Source: Serratia odorifera (lineage in GTDB: Bacteria > Pseudomonadota > Gammaproteobacteria > Enterobacterales > Enterobacteriaceae). Taken from it: DNA of 64,000 bases. Within the stretch, counting starts at the first letter, position 1. Each line of letters starts with the position of its first letter. Positions 1 through 6,322 of this stretch are shown one piece after another. The notes under the pieces were generated by a model. It ran no database searches and had not been told where the DNA came from. It saw only the letters and a list, made by a program, of their open reading frames with translations. Where the stretch lies: NCBI RefSeq assembly GCF_900635445.1, contig NZ_LR134117.1:3162001-3226000 (forward strand), written 5' to 3'. The translations under genes were made by a program, and so were the position numbers.

Positions 1-45
1 CGATTAGGACTTAAAACTTTAGGGGGAGTGTACAATGCTCTATAA
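1..45 (+). CDS. 3' end of an unidentified CDS (partial)
   Basis: Frame 1 is open from the window edge to a TAA at 43-45 and would encode the last 14 residues (ending GGVYNAL) of a protein that starts outside the window. The other two forward frames close within the first 12 bases. The stop lies 8 bases inside the next small ORF, which matches the overlapping packing of the following genes. Too short to identify; it could be chance. Confidence 0.3.
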   Translation, partial: RLGLKTLGGVYNAL

Positions 46-193
46 TGACTGGCCTGTAGATAATTACCGATATAAAAAATCAATTACACCAAAGAATGCT
101 TTTGCTAATTACTGGCGTGATGGATATATGCATAAGCTTTCTGGTTTTGGAGTTTATGATATAAATAAAATTTACTTATGGGAATATAAATAA
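35..193 (+). CDS. small hypothetical protein (52 aa)
   Basis: ATG at 35 follows an AGGGGG ribosome-binding site (about 20-25) and the frame runs to TAA at 191-193. The product is 52 residues, rich in Tyr, Asn and Lys (starts MLYNDWPVDNYRYKK), with no signal peptide or membrane segment. Its stop codon overlaps the next gene's ATG (TAATG), so the two are probably translated together. The base composition is clearly more AT-rich than the core genes right of 6171. I recognise no family. The setting suggests a phage or genomic-island gene. Confidence 0.5.
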   Translation: MLYNDWPVDNYRYKKSITPKNAFANYWRDGYMHKLSGFGVYDINKIYLWEYK

Positions 194-570
194 TGACTGA
201 CTTTTTTGAATGTAATAGCCAAGATGGTATTTTTGATAGTGCCAAACGAGAATTGACCTCTGAGGGATATTCAGAGGAAGATGCTGAAGCAATGATTGAG
301 GCTGCGTTGAAACGCGTTGAAGAACAAAAGAAGGCAAAGGAATACTCTCCACTGAAAGAGGGGGTTAATGATAAGAAGATGTCGGCTTATTGGTCTGCTC
401 TCCGTAGTCAGAACTTACAAAAGTTTGGTATATCTGAGGTGGCATCTTCAACTAAAAGCCCTGTTGAAGTCTTTAAGGAAAATATGAAAGGAAAGAATAA
501 TGCCTCAATGTTACGGAACAACACAAAGGCGGCTGAGTGGTTTAAGAATAAAAGAGAGCAAAACGGCTAA
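193..570 (+). CDS. hypothetical protein, AT-rich island gene
   Basis: A 125-residue, highly charged soluble protein. Residues about 15-50 are rich in Glu, Lys and Ala and probably form a helix (SEEDAEAMIEAALKRVEEQ). The C-terminus is basic (ends FKNKREQNG). No signal peptide, membrane helix or catalytic motif is visible. It starts on the stop codon of the upstream 52-aa gene and lies 25 bp before the next gene on the same strand, so the three look like one operon. AT-rich composition and the lack of a recognisable family fit acquired DNA next to a tRNA gene. The function is unknown; a small phage or plasmid accessory protein is possible. Confidence 0.6.
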   Translation: MTDFFECNSQDGIFDSAKRELTSEGYSEEDAEAMIEAALKRVEEQKKAKEYSPLKEGVNDKKMSAYWSALRSQNLQKFGISEVASSTKSPVEVFKENMKGKNNASMLRNNTKAAEWFKNKREQNG

Positions 571-595
571 TTTCTCCAATTTACTGGTTCAATAA

Positions 596-1042
596 ATGAA
601 TAAAAATTATAAAGTTAATACTAATTTTGGACAAGCAAAGAGGGTGGAACGTGAGGAAGGGGATAAAGTATTCACCTCACTTAATGGCGCCAACACTTTC
701 AGCTATAAGGGCATCCCTGTTATGAAGAGAGGGGGATGCTACACGGTTAAAGACGTAAAACTACAGGGATATGCACCATGGTTTTTAGCAGGAGTGTTCA
801 CTGATGGGCGTTCTTTAAAGATTGCTCTTGAATCTGCTCTCTCTGGTGTAGATAAGGAGAAGTATTGTACTTTTAGGGCTAAGAACCAGAATATACAATG
901 CCCCCATTGCCGCTCCATCTATCTTCTTTACAAGACAATGCAGTTCAAACGCTACGGAGATATTTACATTGAATGTCCTCATTGCTATGAAGTTCACGCT
1001 TTGGACGATGTGAATAGGGTAACAGATGAAAAAGTTTACTAG
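596..1042 (+). CDS. hypothetical zinc-ribbon protein
   Basis: A 148-residue protein whose C-terminal third carries two CPHC knuckles (CPHCRSIY at about 102-109 and CPHCYEVH about 27 residues later). This four-cysteine layout suits a zinc ribbon that could bind nucleic acid or protein. The N-terminal 90 residues are not recognisable. The start ATG at 596 has only a weak ribosome-binding site, consistent with translation coupled to the gene 25 bp upstream. Same AT-rich composition as its neighbours. The zinc-ribbon reading rests on cysteine spacing only; the function is unknown. Confidence 0.6.
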   Translation: MNKNYKVNTNFGQAKRVEREEGDKVFTSLNGANTFSYKGIPVMKRGGCYTVKDVKLQGYAPWFLAGVFTDGRSLKIALESALSGVDKEKYCTFRAKNQNIQCPHCRSIYLLYKTMQFKRYGDIYIECPHCYEVHALDDVNRVTDEKVY

Positions 1043-1188
1043 AGAGGAAGAGGGGGCAATGCGCTTTCTTCCCCTTACGCTCTGATACTCCTCCTTAACG
1101 TACCCACCAACCCCACAACCATAATCCCCTCTATAAAGGCTATGGAGAGTGCTATCGCATTCTCTATGCCTCACCCCTTCTTATGCCC

Positions 1189-1196
1189 CTCGAAAC
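1189..1196. repeat. IS66 target-site duplication, left copy
   Basis: CTCGAAAC immediately precedes the left end of the IS66 element and is repeated exactly after its right end (5781-5788). Eight base pairs is the duplication length known for the IS66 family. Intact copies show that the two present ends inserted together. Confidence 0.9.
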
Positions 1197-1243
1197 GTAA
1201 GCGCTCCATTAGCACCGTCTTCACCTGTGTTTCCCTGTTCACG

Positions 1244-1275
1244 ATAATGTCCACTTTCGCGAAAATGGACATTAT
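1244..1275. promoter_or_regulatory. 32-bp near-perfect palindrome upstream of tnpA
   Basis: ATAATGTCCA and TGGACATTAT flank an inner TTTCGCGAAA palindrome, giving 32 bp with a single mismatched pair. It ends three bases before the GTG start of tnpA and lies just inside the left end. Repeats of this type (TGTCCA ... TGGACA) occur, as far as I recall, at ends of IS21-family elements, and the tnpA start resembles IS21 IstA. A transposase binding site or tnpA operator is therefore plausible; neither is demonstrated. Confidence 0.6.
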
Positions 1276-1278
1276 CCC

Positions 1279-1916
1279 GTGTACGAATACAAACCCTCGC
1301 GCCCTTTCATCACTGAGGCGCTCCGCTTAAGGTTCGAGGCCGGACTTTCTTACCGCCAAATCGGCGAACAGCTTGATGTTGGTATGTCCGCTGTCCATAA
1401 GTTGGTCCAGCGCTTCCTGCGGGCCAACCTCATGTGGCCACTTGATGAAAGCTGGACGGCCGATAAACTTGAGTTGGCACTCTTTCCTTCAACCCGCCCC
1501 AGGCCAGACAGCGATCTTCAGCAACGCAGGCCCAATTACTCCAACAGCTTCAAGCTCCACCTCGTTGAGCTAACAATGAAACCTGGCGTCAGCGTGGCTC
1601 AGGTTGCCCGTGCCAACGACATTAATGCCAACCTGCTGTTCAACTGGCGACATCAATACAAATTGGGAAAGCTGACCTCTGATAATCGGCAGGGCGCCGC
1701 GTTTTTGCCCGTCGTACTTTCCCCCGAAAAAGCTCCCGAGGCCCCTGCCCGGCGACGGGCGGCAACCGTCGCCAAACAGATTTACAAAACACGACGGCTT
1801 CAACATTGACCTGTGAACTGCTTCTGCCCGCCGGCACTTTACGTCTGAGTGGCACTATCACGGCGGCAATGTTGCAGACGCTGGTACGCGAACTGGATGA
1901 GGCAGGGAAACGATGA
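1279..1916 (+). pseudogene. tnpA: IS66 accessory protein TnpA with IstA-like N-terminus, frameshifted
   Basis: The GTG at 1279 opens a 176-residue frame ending at 1809. Residues about 83-140 (RRPNYSNSFKLHLVEL ... NLLFNWRHQYKLGKL) are the helix-turn-helix of IS66 TnpA. Residues 1-78 are not usual for TnpA: they resemble the N-terminal HTH of IS21 IstA (GLSYRQIGEQL and WPLDESW...LELALFP). The expected TnpA C-terminus (TCELLLPAGTLRLSG ... LDEAGKR) continues in the -1 frame to TGA at 1914-1916, overlapping the tnpB start by ATGA. The shift lies between about 1720 and 1806; a one-base deletion or programmed -1 frameshifting (GAA AAA at about 1726-1731) could explain it. TnpA is required for IS66 transposition in studied members. 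Confidence 0.75.
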
Positions 1917-2260
1917 TCACTTTGCCTTCAGGCTCCCGGATCTGGCTCGTCGCCGGTATTACAGACATGCGCAACGGCTTCAACGGTCTGGCGGCGCGCG
2001 TACAGAACGTGCTCAACGACGACCCGTTCGGCGGCCATCTGTTCATCTTCCGCGGACGCCGCGGTGACATGATAAAAATACTGTGGGCCGATGAGGATGG
2101 TCTTTGCCTGTTCGTCAAACGCCTCGAACGCGGCCGCTTCGTCTGGCCCGGCGTCAGCGACGGCAAAATCCACCTGACGCCGGCGCAGCTGGCGATGCTG
2201 CTTGAAGGCCTCAACTGGAAACACCCTCAGCGCGTATATCAGCCTGGCTTGCGGGTATAA
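1913..2260 (+). CDS. tnpB: IS66 accessory protein TnpB (Orf2 family)
   Basis: The 115-residue product has the full length and hallmark sequence of IS66 TnpB: an N-terminal IWLVAGITDMRNGFNGL, a central GHLFIFRGRRGDMIKILW and a GRFVWP segment near residue 75. TnpB proteins are needed with TnpA and TnpC for transposition, though their biochemical role is unclear. The ATG overlaps the frame-0 end of tnpA (ATGA), implying translational coupling. The gene is followed after 19 bp by tnpC. Nothing is missing or damaged. Confidence 0.95.
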   Translation: MITLPSGSRIWLVAGITDMRNGFNGLAARVQNVLNDDPFGGHLFIFRGRRGDMIKILWADEDGLCLFVKRLERGRFVWPGVSDGKIHLTPAQLAMLLEGLNWKHPQRVYQPGLRV

Positions 2261-2279
2261 CCTGTTGTAATGTTGAGGG

Positions 2280-3099
2280 ATGAAAACCGAACTCCCTGAC
2301 GACATCAATCTGCTGAAGGCCATGTTGCATCAGCAACAAGCGATGCTAAAGCAGCAACAGGCTCAGCTCCGTCTTTATGCGGGGCAGGTTGCAGGCTATG
2401 AGCGGGAGATCGAACGACTGAAGGCGCAGCTCGACAAGCTGCGACGGCAGCTGTTCGGCCAGAGTTCGGAAAAGTTGCGCAACAAGCTGGCGAAGAAAAT
2501 CCGCGAGGCCGAGAAGCGGCTGGATGAGATGGAAACTCGGCTGAATACCGCCAAAGGTTGCCTGGACGCTGCGGCTGTCGCGGAGCCTGCCATCGACGAA
2601 GAACCGGAAGCGGCGAAGGAGAAACCGGTCGCACCGCGCCCTTCATCGCGCAAGCGGCTGCCAGCCGGGTTGCCCCGCGAGACGGTGCGTATAGAGCCGG
2701 TGGAAACGGTGTGCCCGGTCTGCAGCGGGGAGTTGGCGACGCTGGGCGAAACCCTCAGTGAACAACTGGACATCATAAATAATGCCTTCAGGGTCATCGA
2801 AACGGTACGCCCGAAGCTGGCCTGCCGGAAGTGCGATGCTATCGTGCAGGCCCCGCTGCCGGCGAAGCCGCTCGACCGCAGTTACGCCAGTCCGGGCCTG
2901 CTGGCGCGTATCCTGGTGAGCAAATACGCTGAGCACACCCCGCTGTACCGCCAGTCCGAAATCTATGCCCGGCATGGGCTGGGGCTGAGCCGCAATACGA
3001 TGGTGCGTTGGGTGCAGAGCCTGGCCGAAAAGCTGAGTCCGCTTGCCGTGGCACTGAATGGTTACGTACTGGAGGCGGGCAAGGTCCATGCTGACGACA
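2280..3099 (+). CDS. tnpC: IS66 transposase TnpC, 5' exon (interrupted by group II intron)
   Basis: Encodes residues 1-273 plus the first base of codon 274. A leucine-zipper-like helix (about 10-60) leads to the family motif LFGQSSEKL. A zinc finger follows (CPVC at about 145 and CRKC about 40 residues later). The exon ends in VHADD, the conserved patch around the first catalytic aspartate of the DDE domain. The unspliced frame reads on to a stop at 3147-3149, giving 289 residues without the rest of the catalytic core. Joining base 3099 to 4958 creates the ACG codon of ADDTPV and a continuous 536-residue transposase, so function depends on intron splicing. Confidence 0.92.
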
Positions 3100-3596
3100 G
3101 TGTGACACGAAGGACGGATCCGGGATGGTTCCGCCCATGCTGTGTCTGAGATGGAAGATGGCCTTCCGTATTCGCCTTACAGGAGGAGGATACAAACCAC
3201 CTCAGACTGTTGTGGTAAAGAGCCACAGCAGGAAGCGCTGAGGAAAAGGCGACAAGAAGTCGTCAGGTAGGGAGCAGAGAAGATGAACGCGAGTGAACCA
3301 CTGGACAAGTGTCGTTATGTGTAAGCGTTGTCAAAACCGGGTTCTTGTCGTTACCCCGGGATAAGGATGGTGGAAACCTGTTTACTGACCATCTGGCAAC
3401 CGGCATTGAGGTGGCATGATCTCTGCTCAGGCTCAGATACGGAACGTGTGAACCTGACACGCCGATGCTAAGGGAGAAACTGTGGCAGAACACCGCGCAG
3501 AAAGAGTACCGATGCGGCGTACAGGGACGGAGTTCCCCGTAGTAGTGACGAAGGCGCTGTAATGGCGGTGGAGCGAAGGGGGAACGTTATTCAGCT

Positions 3597-4874
3597 TTGT
3601 TTAAAGCAACAACTGTTAACAGGATGATTATTTTGAACAAAGTAAAACCTTATCTGATCGATAAAACCATTATCTGGAGAGCCTGGCTGGCGGTCAAAGC
3701 CAACAAGGGATCAGCAGGTGTGGATGGAATGACAATTGAAGCGTTTGAGCATAATCTGGCCCGAAATCTTTACAAGATCTGGAATCGGTTAAGTTCTGGC
3801 TGTTATATGCCGCCGCCGGTGAAGCGGGTGGAAATTCCTAAGTCAGACGGGAAAACTCGTCCATTGGGGATCCCCACTGTCAGCGATCGGGTAGCACAGA
3901 TGGCCGTCAAGATGATACTGGAACCGCAGTGGGACCCGTTGTTCAGCGATTCTTCATTTGGTTACCGACCGGGAAAATCGGCGCATGATGCCGTTGCACA
4001 GGCAAAAGCGAACTGCTGGAAATACGAATGGGTGATTGATCTGGATATCAGAGGCTTCTTTGATAATCTTGATCATGCTCTGTTGCTAAAGGCAGTGGAT
4101 CATCTGCATCCGGCTCCATGGGTCAGGCTATGCATTGTGCGATGGCTGAAAGCTGAGATCATTTTCCCGGACGGGCATCGTCATTCACCAGAAAAGGGTA
4201 CCCCGCAGGGCGGCGTCATCAGTCCTCTGCTGGCAAATCTTTTTCTGCACTACACCCAGGATAAATGGCTGGAGAAACACTACCCCAATAATTCATGGGA
4301 AAGGTATGCTGACGACAGCATTATTCATTGTCGAAGCCGAAGAGAAGCAGGTCTGCTTCTCAGTCAACTCAGAGAACGAATGAAGGCATGCGGGCTGGAA
4401 CTGCATCCGGAGAAAACCCGAATAGTGAATTGCCATCCGTTGACCAGACGTAAAAACGATGGTCACTATTCCTTCGATTTTCTGGGTTTTACCTTCCGCC
4501 GCCGTGCAGCAAGGAAGATTGCAGGCGGTCTGTTCACCGGATTTCTACCGGCGATAAGCAATAAGGCCCAGAAAGCTATTGTCCGGACATTCCGGGCATG
4601 GAATATTCAGCGGCTGACAAGCCTGTCGGCAGAAGAAATCGCGGACAGAATTAACCCGCAACTACGTGGATGGATCAATTATTATGGGAAGTTTTATCCA
4701 AGTGAAATGAACAGGTTATGGCGAATACTGGACTGGCGGTTGGTAAAGTGGGTCCGGTGCCGCTATAAGCAATACCGGTGGCATCAAAGTCGCGCCAGTG
4801 AAGTACTGGAGCGTATCAGACAGCGGAATAAGTCGCTGTTTGCGCACTGGAAGTTCATGATCAGAAAGGGTTGA
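3597..4874 (+). CDS. ltrA: group II intron reverse transcriptase/maturase
   Basis: A 425-residue LtrA-type protein from a TTG start preceded by AAGGGGG about 14 bases upstream; an ATG at codon 10 (3624) is an alternative with a weaker site. The RT domain includes KTRPLGIPTVSDR, SFGYRPGKSAHDA, DLDIRGFFDNLDH, GTPQGGVISPLLAN and the catalytic YADD at residues 237-240. A maturase (domain X) region of about 100 residues follows, ending RNKSLFAHWKF, typical of group II intron maturases. No HNH endonuclease follows. The protein would help its own intron fold and splice and copy it into DNA. The catalytic motifs are intact. Confidence 0.95.
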   Translation: MFKATTVNRMIILNKVKPYLIDKTIIWRAWLAVKANKGSAGVDGMTIEAFEHNLARNLYKIWNRLSSGCYMPPPVKRVEIPKSDGKTRPLGIPTVSDRVAQMAVKMILEPQWDPLFSDSSFGYRPGKSAHDAVAQAKANCWKYEWVIDLDIRGFFDNLDHALLLKAVDHLHPAPWVRLCIVRWLKAEIIFPDGHRHSPEKGTPQGGVISPLLANLFLHYTQDKWLEKHYPNNSWERYADDSIIHCRSRREAGLLLSQLRERMKACGLELHPEKTRIVNCHPLTRRKNDGHYSFDFLGFTFRRRAARKIAGGLFTGFLPAISNKAQKAIVRTFRAWNIQRLTSLSAEEIADRINPQLRGWINYYGKFYPSEMNRLWRILDWRLVKWVRCRYKQYRWHQSRASEVLERIRQRNKSLFAHWKFMIRKG

Positions 4875-4881
4875 ATAACAG

Positions 4882-4957
4882 GAGCCGTATGAGGTGAGAG
4901 CTTCACGTACGGTTCTGTGAGCGGCTGGAGGGGGCGGTTCCCTCCGGTCTACTCGAC
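4882..4957 (+). ncRNA. group II intron domains V and VI
   Basis: Bases 4882-4915 form a 34-nt hairpin starting GAGCCGTATGAGG and closing CACGTACGGTTC, the length and AGC triad of domain V, the catalytic centre of the ribozyme. Domain VI follows (4916-4957) with a GGAGGG/CCCTCC stem. The A at 4951, seven bases from the 3' splice site, is the likely branch point. Confidence 0.9.
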
Positions 4958-5748
4958 CGCCGGTGAAGGTACAGTCGCCAGGAGCCGGCAAGACGCGCAC
5001 CGGCAGGTTATGGGTCTACGTGCGGGATGACCGCAACGCGGGGTCATCGATGCCGGCGGCGGTGTGGTTCGCGTACTCGCCCGATCGCAAGGGGGAACAC
5101 CCGCAGCGTCATCTGGCAGAGTACCGGGGAGTGCTGCAGGCGGATGCGTATGGCGGCTATGACGCGCTGTACGAAAACGGCCGGGTGACGGAAGCCGCGT
5201 GCCTGGCGCATGCGCGCCGAAAAATCCACGACGAGCATGTTCGCCGGCCGACGGACCTGACGCGCGAAGCCCTCAGGCGGATAGCGGCGCTGTATGCCAT
5301 CGAGGCTGATATCCGGGGCAGCCCGGCGGAGGTTCGGCTGGCGGTCAGAAAAGAGAAAAGTTGCCCTCTGATGCAGTCGCTGTACGACTGGATACAGGTG
5401 CAGATGAAGACGCTGTCGGTGCATGCGGAGATGTCGAAGGCGTTCGGCTATATGCTGAAACAGTGGGATGCGCTGAACGTGTTCTGCAGTGACGGTTGGG
5501 TGGAAATCGACAACAACATCTGCGAAAACGCGCTGCGTTGTGTGGCGGTGGGGCGGCGAAACTACCTGTTCTTCGGTTCTGACAACGGCGGGGGCGCCGC
5601 GGCGATCATCTACAGCCTGCTGGGCACCTGCAAACTGAACGGGGTGGAGCCGGAGAGCTGGTTGCGTGACGTGCTTGGCAAGATCAACGACTGGCCCTCG
5701 AACCGGGTACACGAACTGCTGCCTTGGAACCTCTCACCTGTAAAATAA
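4958..5748 (+). CDS. tnpC: IS66 transposase TnpC, 3' exon
   Basis: Continues TnpC from the second base of codon 274 to TAA at 5746-5748, adding about 263 residues ([19 protein letters not shown] onward). It contains the remaining catalytic landmarks: ADAYGGYD around the second aspartate, and [18 protein letters not shown] with the probable catalytic glutamate, followed by FFGSDNGG. A frame from an ATG at 4963 could be read alone but would lack the DNA-binding half and the first aspartate. The exon ends 32 bp before the right end of the element. The sequence is undamaged. Confidence 0.92.
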
Positions 5749-5780
5749 TCCTTACGCTACGTCCTTCACGGGGCGCTTAC

Positions 5781-5788
5781 CTCGAAAC
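5781..5788. repeat. IS66 target-site duplication, right copy
   Basis: CTCGAAAC directly follows the right inverted end, which finishes GGGGCGCTTAC at 5780. It is identical to bases 1189-1196. Confidence 0.9.
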
Positions 5789-6127
5789 ATCATAATTTCT
5801 CTGAGATAAATTTTAGACGGAATGCACAGTAGGTAGTGTCCCCCCATATCCCCCTTGTACCCCGGTGGAACAGTTCACCAGAAAATTTCCAAAGGAAGAA
5901 TAATCTAGCTCCGTGTCTCATGTAGTCTGTGTTACTTGCTTTATCTTCAATGCGTTAGCCTGATGCGTTCACATTGTATTGATGCGTATGGCATGTAGCG
6001 CAGCCTGTAGCAGCTCTAGGGAAGGGGGCAGCACTTGGGCTGCACACTGACTACCGTCATGGATATAAGAATGAAAGGATGTGCACAATTGAGTGTTGCA
6101 CATGTGCAGTGTTGTGCATAAAGTAAA
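5789..6127. other. non-coding spacer between IS66 and tRNA-Pro
   Basis: No credible ORF is present. Removing the IS and one duplication joins 1188 to 5781. The spacer contains TGATGCGT twice (5961-5968 and 5980-5987) and, at 5990-6007, an inverted copy of the start of tRNA-Pro. It lies on the 3' side of the tRNA gene, where integrase-mediated islands end, but no copy of the tRNA 3' end is visible within the window. Confidence 0.5.
5990..6007 (+). repeat. inverted 18-nt copy of the tRNA-Pro 5' region
   Basis: GGCATGTAGCGCAGCCTG is identical to nucleotides 2-19 of the adjacent tRNA-Pro, but on the opposite strand. After one missing G the match continues with TAGC, covering acceptor and D-arm. 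A further 10-nt match to the tRNA anticodon arm (ACCGTCATGG) lies at 6053-6062. It may be a tRNA remnant left by integration or rearrangement. Confidence 0.6.
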
Positions 6128-6151
6128 GGGGCTAACCTTTCGATTAACCCC
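6128..6151 (-). terminator. probable terminator of tRNA-Pro
   Basis: Read on the minus strand, GGGGTTAA and TTAGCCCC form an 8-bp stem (one G-U pair) around an 8-nt loop, followed by TTTACTTT. It lies 19 bp after the tRNA 3' end. Confidence 0.6.
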
Positions 6152-6170
6152 TTGACCTATCTGGAATGTT

Positions 6171-6247
6171 TGGTCGGCATGAGAGGATTCGAACCTCCGA
6201 CCCCCGACACCCCATGACGGTGCGCTACCAGGCTGCGCTACATGCCG
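6171..6247 (-). tRNA. proL: tRNA-Pro (GGG anticodon)
   Basis: The 77-nt minus-strand sequence starts CGGCATGTAGCGCAGCCTGG and ends with the complementary acceptor arm ATGCCG plus ACCA, so CCA is encoded. The TTCGAATCC T-loop is present and the anticodon loop contains GGG. It closely resembles E. coli proL, which also lies beside yejM. Its 3' end faces the AT-rich, IS-bearing DNA at the left of the window, the usual geometry of a tRNA used as an integration site. Confidence 0.96.
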
Positions 6248-6322
6248 ACGCGATAAAAACAGTCTACCTTTTCCCGATGCCATTGCAAGATGGCCGCGTC
6301 TGATTGCTTTAGTTTTAAGCAG

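Larger units (their letters stand above)
3100..4957 (+). mobile_element. group II intron inserted in tnpC
   Basis: The 1,858-nt intron begins GTGTGAC (group II 5' consensus GUGYG) and ends ACTCGAC. Boundaries were fixed by restoring the TnpC reading frame and agree with intron rules. ACGACA at 3094-3099 (IBS1) is exactly complementary to TGTCGT at 3310-3315 (EBS1), about 210 nt into the intron as expected for domain I. A maturase/reverse transcriptase is encoded in the position of domain IV, and a 34-nt domain V plus domain VI precede the 3' end. Orientation is the same as tnpC, as splicing requires. The intron looks complete. The ORF lacks an endonuclease domain; the structural class is not assigned. 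Confidence 0.93.
1197..5780 (+). mobile_element. IS66-family insertion sequence interrupted by a group II intron
   Basis: The 4,584-bp unit starts GTAAGCGCTCCAT and, read inward on the other strand from 5780, GTAAGCGCCCCGT, so the ends are inverted repeats matching at 11 of 13 bases. They are flanked by 8-bp duplications. Inside are tnpA (frameshifted), tnpB overlapping it, and tnpC, the standard IS66 order. tnpC is split by a 1,858-bp group II intron at 3100-4957; without it the element is about 2.7 kb, normal for the family. The high-GC element contrasts with the AT-rich DNA it entered. Mobility is uncertain because tnpA is frameshifted and tnpC needs splicing. Confidence 0.93.

Noticed and set aside
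1026..1085. 19-codon frame overlapping the zinc-ribbon gene end
   Set aside because: Too short and without clear signal, although it has the overlapping style of its neighbours.
1142..1196. Small ORF (MESAIAFSM...) interrupted by the IS66 insertion
   Set aside because: Rejoined across the IS it would be 32 residues; no ribosome-binding site and no similarity, so interruption of a real gene is unsupported.
1720..1735. Canonical slippery heptamer in tnpA
   Set aside because: Only GAA AAA G is present, not A AAA AAG; kept as a possibility rather than a call.
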